Positions 36,851 to 47,590 of a stretch of DNA of 64,000 bases are shown one piece after another. The number at the start of each line of letters is the position of its first letter. Positions within the stretch are counted from its first letter, which is position 1. Below the pieces are notes generated by a model. It worked only from the letters and a program-made list of their open reading frames with translations, was not told where the DNA came from and ran no database searches. The DNA comes from Wuchereria bancrofti (taxonomy: Eukaryota; Nematoda; Chromadorea; Rhabditida; Onchocercidae). The DNA is taken from positions 12,139,851 through 12,203,850 of the forward strand of contig SSBO01000012.1 of the NCBI GenBank assembly GCA_005281725.1, given 5' to 3'. The position numbers and the translations under genes were made by a program.

Positions 36851-39800
36851 ATTTTTCCAGTTTGGTTATACAACTCCTTGATAATTTTGATTATCATGGC
36901 CACGTGTGCTTATTGTTCGAATTACTTGGCCTTAGCGTTTTTGATTTTATGGTAAGTCAAAAGCATATTCGAACATCATTTTGATGATGCAGGTTTTTTA
37001 TTGTCATTTTTTCAATATTTAAATTAAACAAAATACGTTTTAAGTTTTTTCGGAATTTAAAGGTGATATGAAGTTCACATTAACAGTTGAAATTATGATA
37101 TTAGTTTCCGTAATTTTCCTTAAACGTAGATTACAACTCGTAATCATGATTTTTTCCAGAAAGCAAACAATTACCAAGCTTATCCAATGGAGCAAGCACG
37201 GTATATAGCTTATCAATTATGCTATGCGGTAAAATTTATGCACGATAATCGTTTAACGCACACGGATCTCAAACCCGAAAATATTTTGTTTCTCAATAGC
37301 AACTACAGGTTAATAACTAAAAGTTATTTAGGAAGTAATTTATTTCCGCTTATCGTAACATCCGTCAAAATAAATTGTTCATAGATGATGAATTCTTGAA
37401 TGTCCCTTCTGTTTTTGAAACTGACCACAATCAATCAATTTATCATTGATCACAATAATTAAACTAAACTGTGGAGAGAGGATAAAGGAAAGGATTGATG
37501 AGAGCTTAGCGTTTTTGATTTTATGGTAAGTCAAAAGCATATTCGAACATCATTTTGATGATGCAGGTTTTTTATTGTCATTTTTGAGATGAGATTACTT
37601 TTGGATTTTCAGAATTATCACGCATTTTTATTAGTAAATGTGCATTTTTATTATGAAAAAACTGTAATTTCACCATTTTTCGTAAAAAGGTTTGGATCAA
37701 ATTTAGGAAAAACCGTAAATCAAAAGTCCATTAGCCCAAATGAAGTCGGAACAAGTAGCATAATATTATTACATACTATTATTAGTACTTCGTATTACCC
37801 AATCATTATTATTATAAGCTGTAAATATATATATATATATATTACTGGGTGAAATCATGTTGCTTATATGTGCTTAAATCATGAGTTCTTAACATAAGTG
37901 TAAGTTATACTTAATTCGAAAATATCATTACCTTCATGCAAACTGTATTTAGTTAAGCAATTTCCATTGTTTCTGATTTTTCTTAAAAATACAAATTAGT
38001 GTTCTATTTTTTTTTTGTCTAAAAAATAAAAGACTAATTTCCTCTTTTCTAGCAATACTTTTTTTTTCGTTATCTTTTTAGAGTGGTCGAGGATGAAACG
38101 AAAAAAAGGCCTTTACGAATAATTGATGATGCACGCGTACGATTAATTGATCTCGGCTCAGCAACATTTGATCATGAACATCATTCGACAATTGTTTCAA
38201 CAAGGCATTATCGTGCACCTGAAGTTATTTTAGGTTTCACTGTTTTTCTTTTTCACTACAAACAGAAGTGCAAGACATATACTCTATCCCAAGATTCTCA
38301 TCGCTTGCGTTTCACTTAATGATATCAGAATTCCATACAATTATTGTAAATGATAAGCTAATAATTACTTAAATCAATTCATGTTGCTTCATTATGGAGA
38401 TCATGAGGGAAAATACAAGAATTAGATATAAAGGAATTCTGGGATCTCTAAAGACAGATCAACAATTATGCTGTAGAGAACCTCTAAAGCTATTTTTTAG
38501 AGTCTACTGTAAGAAGATTGAAATCACTATAGTATCATTTCATTACGGTAGGCCACATGATTGAAATGTCAGATGTCGGGATGGATTAACTCGCACATGA
38601 CATATAAATATATTGTGACATCATTAAAATTATAAAAACATTGTCTAACTCGCACAACTTTTTGGTTCTTTTAATTTTAAATTTTTTAAAATTCCTAATT
38701 TAATCGGAACTTAGGATAAAGATAATATACGTATGCCTATATTAGTACCTAACTAGTTAAAAACATGTAGTATATGACTGTTTCGTACGGTGAATACTTT
38801 CGTCCTGTATCAAGCATTTTGGTATCCATAGTTGGCTTGGATGAAATGATAGGTTTGTTGATTGCAGAATTTTGAAGAACTCTTGATTTTAATTATCGAA
38901 GGATTTTTTTAAATTCATGATGTCTTACTCAAGGTGTCCTGAAAAAATTTTTTAGGTTTACATTATATTACTTCAAGTACAACAAATTGTCCATTGTGTA
39001 ATGATATTTCAGAATTAGGATGGTCTCAACCATGTGATGTTTGGTCGATTGGCTGCATCTTGTTCGAGCTGTACCTCGGTGTCACATTATTTCAAACGCA
39101 CGATAATAGGGAGCATCTTGCAATGATGGAAAGAATTTTGGGTACATTACCTTATCGAATGTGCAGGAAGTCCAAGTATGTATTATCAGTGAGCTTTTTT
39201 CTGTCTCCTTTTTTAATTTAATTTCCAGTTTTGGAAAATTGCTGGGAAAAGCTAAAAATATGTATTCGATAGATAATGAATGGAGTAAAGAAGTAGTAGA
39301 GTTAACATTCAGTTGGTGCAATATACGATTTATTGATTGCAACATAGATATAGTTTCCCTATTTTACCTTCAACGACAAAAAAAATATAAAAAAACATTC
39401 TTTTGTGTTTCGAAAGATATGTTACAAATATTGCATTTATCATTAATATTTTCAATTTCAGAACGAAATACTTTTATCACGGACGATTAGACTGGAATGA
39501 AAAAACGCAAGCAGGACAGTACGTTAGAGATAATTGTAAACTGCTGTCGGTAGGAATTTTTTTCCTCTTCATTAAATTCATTCTTTTAAAAGTTTTGTTT
39601 CAATTGGAAATTTTAAATTTCATAAATAGCTAATGCCAAATTTCATGGGTAGCAAAATGTGCTGTAAAGGGAATATATAGTATAGTAGCAGCCTAATTAA
39701 GGCATGTATTTGATTTGGTCGAAAGTCTTATAAATATTATTTCCCACTGAACTCAGTTTAATTTTCTTAAATCCTAACTTATTAACTCGGCTAAGCACAA

Positions 39801-41967
39801 TTTATTTCAACTTTTATATTAATAACTTTTATATTTATATTAATATCTTTTTTATACTCACAAAAATACCGGTAAAATTAGATTTCATTAGAAAATTAGT
39901 TAAGGGAAGCTGTTTGATGATTAAAATATTTTTTAAACGGAATGTTCGAAAATCAAAAGCCTTCTTTTTATCTTCTAGCTTTCCTGGCAAGACATACTGA
40001 TGAAGATGATGAGATACTGAAGATGCTGTTTTGAGGAAGTAGGAAACAGAATTAGAAAAATTCTTTAAACTTGACAAATGGTGGATGATATACAAATTTT
40101 TGCTGCTGCATCTTTCAAATCCTGCACTTCTTTGTTTCTGGCGTGTTTGTTGCTGCGGCATTGAATACTGATGTAGATGATGAGAAGAGAATCAAAAAAT
40201 TTATGCGGTTTATGAATTTTCAAAAATTATCCTTCCAATGAACATTTGCCGGTTAGTCTTACAATCAATAGTTGTTTGTATTCATCTTTTTCATAAAACT
40301 CTTGGTTGTTATAATCAGTAAATATTCCTACGCTCCATGCGTCAATATCATTATAGATTAAAACAGTGAAAATCCATTCCATTAAATGTTTAACTAGGTT
40401 CTGGAAACTTCTTGCTAAATTATGCCCAACAGAAATATTGACGAAGTAAATAATAGAAGGAATGCTAATGAAAAAGAGAATACGGAAAAAAGAGACAAGA
40501 GATATATGACAGTATACTTTACAATGCTACCACTCCAATGCGGATATGAGTTATAAAAATAATTATTATTTTCGACTTTTATTGTTCCAATTTTAAAAAT
40601 TGAACCAAAAGTTAGGAGAGTTTTTTAGTTCAATAAAAAATTGAACTAAAAGTTAGGAAAGTTAGGAGAGAACTCCAGAACTTATTAATTTTTGTCAAAA
40701 CTTTTCAGTCTATTTGCTTTTAATCATACCAGTTTAAATCAATATTAATTTATTTCGTTAGAACATTTATAACATTAATTCAAAATATTCTACAGAATGA
40801 GTCAGAGTTTAAACATAAATGAATATATATTTCTGCATTCGTGTCCGCTTCACATGACAATTTACATCTTTTAGCAATAAGCCACTGCTACATATTAACC
40901 ATAACAGTTAGACAGTACTAACTTCTTTATATAGCCAATGCGGATATGAGTTATAAAAATAATTACACACCACTATTTGTGCGGATGTGTTTAAATCTAT
41001 TACATCAATTTGTTTAATGAACTTGATAGTATCATAAGTGTCATGATTTTGAAAATTTTGATATAGTTAACTTCCTAACAGAGACTTGCTCGATTATATA
41101 CTTGTTTATTAAATCTTTTGCACAAGATTTCAGGACATGTAGCTCAAATGTATAAGTGTTTATTTGAATACATCTAGTGTTTCCTAATAGTCCTAATAAT
41201 TTAATCCTATAAGTTTCAAAAAACTAAAGCACAGATTACTTGGATACTTAGAGAACTTATTTTCCAGAGAGGTTTTCTTTGTATTTGGCTAAAAAAATAG
41301 GCTGTATGCACTTTGTTACTAGTTATTTGATGCAACTTCTAGCGCTATATGAAGTCGAACGATCCGGAGGACGTTGAATTATTTGATATAATCTCAGAAA
41401 TGCTTACATATGAACCGTCGCAACGAATAACGCTGGGTTCTGCATTAGATCATCGGTATTTCAAACGTTTAGCACCACATCTTAGGTAAAATTTTTCTCT
41501 TTTCATATTTAAATCAAGTCGAGACAAAAATTATAATGGTTAGGAAAATTATTGTCTTATAAGGAAAGTTAAGAGCTGTGAGTTGTGTATCCATTCTAGC
41601 CATCTAATTATTGTCTCTTCAAAAGCTTCAATGGAGAGATAATTTTGTGCAGTGTAGGATGAGTTTTTGTTCTAGACTTGTTGGAATCTCCTGGCTTTTA
41701 TACATTTTTTTTGTATTCAAAAATACTCCACTTCCGGTTTCAAGATTAGATTTTCAAAGTGACTCATGTCGGACTTTTTGAAATTTTTCTAGTCATTTAT
41801 TTATTTATTTGCTTATTTATTTCAACTAATTAAGGCTACACGAAAATGGTGCATCATCGAACGGGTCATCCACATCATCAGCAGCGGCAACTGCTGCAGC
41901 AACGGTAGTATCAGCCCAAGCTATAATAATATCTGGTACGAGTGATGGAAATGGTGAAGAACGATAG
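34617..41967 (+). CDS. LAMMER/CLK (DOA-type) dual-specificity protein kinase, catalytic exons
   Basis: Exons: 34617-34794 and 35234-35417 (both repeated as 35990-36167 and 36607-36790), then 36861-36951, 37160-37308, 38082-38233, 39013-39175, 39462-39549, 41343-41485 and 41835-41967. All phases agree, giving 427 codons including the stop. Kinase motifs are in order: [10 protein letters not shown] (glycine loop), FALKVIKN (ATP lysine), [11 protein letters not shown] (catalytic loop), [15 protein letters not shown] (DLG for DFG), [26 protein letters not shown] and the family signature [17 protein letters not shown] kinases phosphorylate SR splicing factors in the nucleus. The C-terminal tail is alanine/serine-rich and ends GNGEER. 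Only one copy of the first two exons should be counted. The 1.8-kb intron before 41343 is unusually long here. The start codon is unresolved because the long N-terminal exon upstream is broken. Confidence 0.9.
36931..37585 (+). repeat. 81-bp direct repeat copying an exon end and its splice donor
   Basis: 36931-37011 and 37505-37585 are identical. The first copy holds the last 21 nt of kinase exon 36861-36951, its GTAAGT donor and the start of the intron. The second lies inside the intron between exons ending 37308 and starting 38082. No N is involved, unlike the gap-junction repeats. Confidence 0.9.
40535..40965. repeat. 31-bp direct repeat spaced exactly 400 bp, in a kinase intron
   Basis: CCAATGCGGATATGAGTTAT and the next 11 bases occur at 40535-40565 and 40935-40965. 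They lie in the long 39550-41342 intron. A local tandem of AAAGTTAGGA-type units at about 40605-40670 sits between them. Confidence 0.85.
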
Positions 41968-44900
41968 GTCCAGCAACAATACAATAGTTCGGGCATTCTT
42001 GTTATTAGTTTGTTAGCAGTAGATACACCGTAATTGGTGTATTTTCTTTGATATTTCGCTGATTTTTTGAAAATTATTAGGAAAGAGATAGGAAAAAAAA
42101 TTCCAGACTTTCGAGATAATGCCGAAAGTATATTAGTAATTCTGAGGATTTCCAAAATATAAGTAGCAAGATATGGATGAAAGTGCTTCAATTAGGATAA
42201 TTGATTGAGAATGTCATCGTAAATCCCAGTACATATATTTATTGATAAGTTGTTCACTTTTTATTCTTTTGATTATCTCTTGTTTATATGTAAGGAAAGC
42301 TTGTCCTTTTGTGTTATTATTCAACTAGTGATTTGTATGGTCTGAAGTTTTGATAATTATTGTGATGGAACTTCTTCCTGAATAGCAGTATCGTACTTGA
42401 TGACATGCCCTAGTACCTGTGCATAACTTTAAATAGAGTTCTCAGTTTATAAATTTGTCAATCAATTTTAGAAGGGTATTTTCTAAATTATACTTAATAA
42501 GTAACTCTGTGCTGTCATTTTAATTGTATAAAGTTACCACTTTTTATAATTAAATTTGAAAATTTCAATTTTACTGTGGGCTGCCTGTAACCGCCAGTTC
42601 TTTTCTCATCGTTTATTTCTGTGTCTGGAATTATGTCCGAAACGGTGATACACAGGTACTGGAAGAAGCTGTTGTGAAATACTGTTTTACTTCAGGAATT
42701 ATGACATAATTTATAAAACTCTTTGTATCTTCTAATCTTTCCAAAAGTTGATTTCAGTTCTTCAGTTCATTCTTCTTAATTTAATATCTTTTTTGCAACT
42801 TTACTCAGGCATTTAGTTAATTGTACCACGTGTTTCGCTTTATTTATTTTTCTTACTTTTTACTGTTGAAGAAAGTTGCTTCCACTGTATCCCCAAATAT
42901 CTAAATGAAGCGTAGGAAATTTAAATGATGCATTCGGGTATGTTGGAAGATAACATTCTTTCCTAAAGGGATTAGGGATAGATCGAGAGGGAAGCACCTT
43001 TCGGTTGATACTTATAGAGTAGCCTGGTTAGGGTTCCTCTATAAGGTTAGGGACAAAAGACTGATGGGCTTGACTTAACGCCTTGACTTAAGCCTTGACT
43101 TAACCTAAATTTAAAACCTAAATTTCATAGTTGAACTTGTTATTGGGATTTGACATAATTTGTTCCAAATGTCAGTCTGACTCTAATTGGAAGGCAAATC
43201 TTCATTTGAATTGTTATCACTCGAAAATGAGTGTTTCTAGTTTTTACATTTCATTCTTTTTTAGAGTTTCGAATCCTTGTTTTTAATTGAACAAAAATTT
43301 GGGATATTGTATTCTAGTAAATTAATCGTTTCTCTTCCTAAATTATATCAGTTTTTCACCTTATACGTATTTTCATAGTGCCGCAAAAATTGTTCAAGAT
43401 ATATATTCGTGGAGTGTAACGGAAAATTTTTTTTGATATTTTCCAAATTGTTAAAATATTGTGAAAATATTAAATTGTTTTTATTGTTGTAAATGTGCGA
43501 AAACTCAAAATGATATATTGCGATTTTTGCTCCTATAAGCTAAACGAGGGCGAAAAAAATTCACGTAATAATATTGTTAAGTTAACGGTTTAAGTTGATT
43601 GGTTGTTAACTATTGTTTCTAACCCAAACTGTTTGACCGGGTTATTTTTGAGTGAGAACTGTTTGAGTTGATTTCAAGTTAAAGTTAATTACTAGGTTAT
43701 TGATTTTATTCGTTTAGTTTATCGCGATCAAAATCTTTTTTAATTTATTTTTTACTGTCATTTTTTTGTTTAAAATGTCTAATCGGAAATTATTAGAGTA
43801 TAAAAACGGAAATGTTTACGATTTGATTATTGCCATATTATGTCGTAACAAATGTCTTAGTGGTTGTTACATTTTAAAATTAATAGAGTGTTTTAAAAAG
43901 AAATTCCTTCTTAAATATATTTCCATTGTTCGTTGTAGTAGTTGATAAGGCTTCAGTTACATCTTCAGCACTAATGAACCGGAGATATGCGTAGTGACAT
44001 CTGTGAATCAGTGCAGCTGTTCATGGTGTTTGGGGTGGCATCCTCGCATTCTTAACAATTTCGGTGGGATTTAACAGTTTCGTCGTGTTCACGCGCTTAT
44101 ACATATAGAGCCTTTTTATTGAGTAAACGTACGTCATCTCTTGATCTCTCTTTGTTTAAGCGTTGGTTGATTGGTTTGTTCTTTTCTTCCGGTCACATTA
44201 TTTGTCCTGTCCTCGTGTTGTTAANATTTAATATCTTTTTTGCAACTTTACTCAGGCATTTAGTTAATTGTACCACGTGTTTCGCTTTATTTATTTTTCT
44301 TACTTTTTACTGTTGAAGAAAGTTGCTTCCACTGTATCCCCAAATATCTAAATGAAGCGTAGGAAATTTAAATGATGCATTCGGGTATGTTGGAAGATAA
44401 CATTCTTTCCTAAAGGGATTAGGGATAGATCGAGAGGGAAGCACCTTTCGGTTGATACTTATAGAGTAGCCTGGTTAGGGTTCCTCTATAAGGTTAGGGA
44501 CAAAAGACTGATGGGCTTGACTTAACGCCTTGACTTAAGCCTTGACTTAACCTAAATTTAAAACCTAAATTTCATAGTTGAACTTGTTATTGGGATTTGA
44601 CATAATTTGTTCCAAATGTCAGTCTGACTCTAATTGGAAGGCAAATCTTCATTTGAATTGTTATCACTCGAAAATGAGTGTTTCTAGTTTTTACATTTCA
44701 TTCTTTTTTAGAGTTTCGAATCCTTGTTTTTAATTGAACAAAAATTTGGGATATTGTATTCTAGTAAATTAATCGTTTCTCTTCCTAAATTATATCAGTT
44801 TTTCACCTTATACGTATTTTCATAGTGCCGCAAAAATTGTTCAAGATATATATTCGTGGAGTGTAACGGAAAATTTTTTTTGATATTTTCCAAATTGTTA

Positions 44901-46203
44901 AAATATTGTGAAAATATTAAATTGTTTTTATTGTTGTAAATGTGCGAAAACTCAAAATGATATATTGCGATTTTTGCTCCTATAAGCTAAACGAGGGCGA
45001 AAAAAATTCACGTAATAATATTGTTAAGTTAACGGTTTAAGTTGATTGGTTGTTAACTATTGTTTCTAACCCAAACTGTTTGACCGGGTTATTTTTGAGT
45101 GAGAACTGTTTGAGTTGATTTCAAGTTAAAGTTAATTACTAGGTTATTGATTTTATTCGTTTAGTTTATCGCGATCAAAATCTTTTTTAATTTATTTTTT
45201 ACTGTCATTTTTTTGTTTAAAATGTCTAATCGGAAATTATTAGAGTATAAAAACGGAAATGTTTACGATTTGATTATTGCCATATTATGTCGTAACAAAT
45301 GTCTTAGTGGTTGTTACATTTTAAAATTAATAGAGTGTTTTAAAAAGAAATTCCTTCTTAAATATATTTCCATTGTTCGTTGTAGTAGTTGATAAGGCTT
45401 CAGTTACATCTTCAGCACTAATGAACCGGAGATATGCGTAGTGACATCTGTGAATCAGTGCAGCTGTTCATGGTGTTTGGGGTGGCATCCTCGCATTCTT
45501 AACAATTTCGGTGGGATTTAACAGTTTCGTCGTGTTCACGCGCTTATACATATAGAGCCTTTTTATTGAGTAAACGTACGTCATCTCTTGATCTCTCTTT
45601 GTTTAAGCGTTGGTTGATTGGTTTGTTCTTTTCTTCCGGTCACATTATTTGTCCTGTCCTCGTGTTGTTAACGTTGATCTTCTTAATATTAGTATTTCAG
45701 TTGCAACATAATTACCATAACATTTTTTACTTGATTTGGTTTAAATAACGAGTGTTATACCATTCAAATAAAATTCATAGCTGATTCTTGGTGGTATTTT
45801 TCTATGGTTTCTTTTTAACCAAAAATGTATAAGTCATTTAATTCATTGGTATTTATTAAGTTTGAATGTGACAGCGGAATGACAGGATTAAGAGATTTTA
45901 TACCCATATTAAACATTCTTTATATCTAATTTTTGATTATAGATTGAAGAAAAATGTACTTTTCTTCTCATAATCAACCACACCTAAGAACGTCTATACT
46001 TAGGTTGCGAAGTACAATTTCAAAGCTTAATTGTAAAGGAATTGGTGGTCATCTCGAAGTGATTTAGAATTGCTGTAGTGCTTTGGATAATGAGAAGATT
46101 AAAAGGTTGAGGTCTGTAACAGCGTAAGAGGGCTTCTTTTATGACTGTGTCTTTCCATATCACTTGTCACATGTTGATGTATATTTCATGTTTTAGTGCA
46201 AAA
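41968..46203. other. Spacer between the kinase and the PSMB7 copy, one third falsely repeated
   Basis: Kinase 3' flank followed by AT-rich DNA; no gene is accepted. A 60-65 codon open frame (44119 and its repeat 45566) has a hydrophobic segment but no start or splice context I trust. Confidence 0.45.
42779..45671. repeat. Gap-junction tandem repeat, 1446 bp (N at 44225)
   Basis: 42779-44224 reappears as 44226-45671 across one N. It has the same signature as the other six junctions. Confidence 0.92.
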
Positions 46204-47590
46204 ATGACAGAAGTACTTTGTGGCAGTACTGATATTGGTTGTGGTGATGCATTTGATTTCTTAAACTGTGTCCGAAATATGACCTTTGAATCAATGGGTG
46301 TCAAAGCAGCAATGATGAAAAGTACCGATACAACTGTTGTTGCACCATTTACAAGGTTCTAATTTTATCCTTTTTTGCGTTTCATATGAATGGTGAAGGT
46401 GGAGATTACTAGAATAAATTGGACGTGGTGATTAAATTGTCCATATTTATTCTATGGGGATCACCCATTTTATTCAGCTAACAGCAGAAAGATGTATCAT
46501 TTGTAAAAGTTATAAAAAATTTGCTTCTTTATTCCCAAAAATACATATAACTTTACATGTTGATCCATTCCTTTGCAGGACGACTTGCTAATGAATGCTG
46601 ATTCACGCGCAACTGCCGGCAACATCATTGCTGACAAACATTGCGAGAAAGTACATAAACTCACGGATTCAATTTATGTGTGTGGTGCTGGTACTGCTGC
46701 TGATTTAAATCAGGTTGGTATCGAATATATTAATTTTTTGCTGTTTTTTGATAATGGGTCTTTATTATGATGCTGAATTACCACTACTTAGCAAAGCTGA
46801 AGTATGGTAAAACATGTTTCTTATCGAAGATTACCGGGAATACGAATCCAACAAATTAAACGGGTCAATTTAATACAAATCGTGTCCCAAAAAACTTTAC
46901 AAGTAGACTGTGTTTGACCTTTAGTCAAATTACAATTGGGGATGTGTAGTACTGAATAAACGGGTAAGCTTATATGTAATGCATGTATCTTGGCTAGTGG
47001 TATGTTCTCAAAACTTGTTAATTCTGAGTTAGGGCCTATTTGTAAGTAACCAAAATGTTATCTGCAAAATGTAATTGCAACTTTTAGAATTGAACAATGT
47101 AATTGCAACTTTTAGAATTGAACACCGGGAAAAAGGCACGAGTGATTACTGCACTTTGGCGAGCCAAGCAACATTTGTTTTCATATATGGGTCATGTTGA
47201 GCATATCTATTGATTGGTGGTGTTGATCCTACTGGACCACACTTATATCAGGTATTTTGACTCCTGCTTGCTCCACAGTTTTGTTTCATTTAGGCAATTA
47301 ATGGTATTGTTTTAAGATTCTATTTCCTCATTCCTCTTAGCTTTGCTAACTGCTCAGGTCAAAGGAACAATCTGATTCTTTTATGTGATTGTAGAAATTA
47401 GGTGGAAAAGCTCAAAGATGCCATCTCACCTAATATTAAATCAAGGACATAATACTGGATTAGATTAAGTGAAATAATTAATATTTCAGTGCTCAGCAAA
47501 TAGACACAAAGTAAGCCTTTTGCTTCTGAAGGCTCAGGTAGTTATACTGCGACAACCATTCTAGAGCGAGATTTCAAAGTCGGCATGACA
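46204..47590 (+). pseudogene. Proteasome beta-2 (PSMB7-type) subunit gene, decayed copy
   Basis: Exon blocks are 46204-46355, 46579-46713, about 47046-47251 and 47490-47590. They match the trypsin-like 20S core subunit: FESMGVKA propeptide, TTVV around the catalytic threonine, NADSRATAGNIIADKHCEK (Asp17 and Lys33 kept), YVCGAGTAADLNQV, LNTGKKARVITAL, AKQHLFSYMGHV and EGSGSYTATTILERDFKVG. Lesions: one base missing in GTTG(G)CACC before the first donor, one at AAG(G)TAACC, one in AAT(T)TGCAAC, one in GTTG(G)AGC leading to a stop, a 28-bp tandem duplication (47068-47123), and a scrambled start of the fourth block. The residue before the catalytic Thr is Asp, not the Gly needed for self-processing. 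About the last 90 residues are absent. Introns are kept, so it is not a retrocopy. A trans-splice-like acceptor ends 7 nt before the ATG. Confidence 0.9.
47068..47123 (+). repeat. Exact 28-bp tandem duplication in the PSMB7 copy
   Basis: The unit beginning AATGTAATTGCAACTTTTAG lies at 47068-47095 and 47096-47123. Its length breaks the reading frame of the third exon block. Confidence 0.92.

Noticed and set aside
44119..45748. Repeated 60-65 codon open frame with a hydrophobic segment
   Set aside because: The second copy is only the gap-junction repeat, and neither copy has a convincing ATG or splice context.
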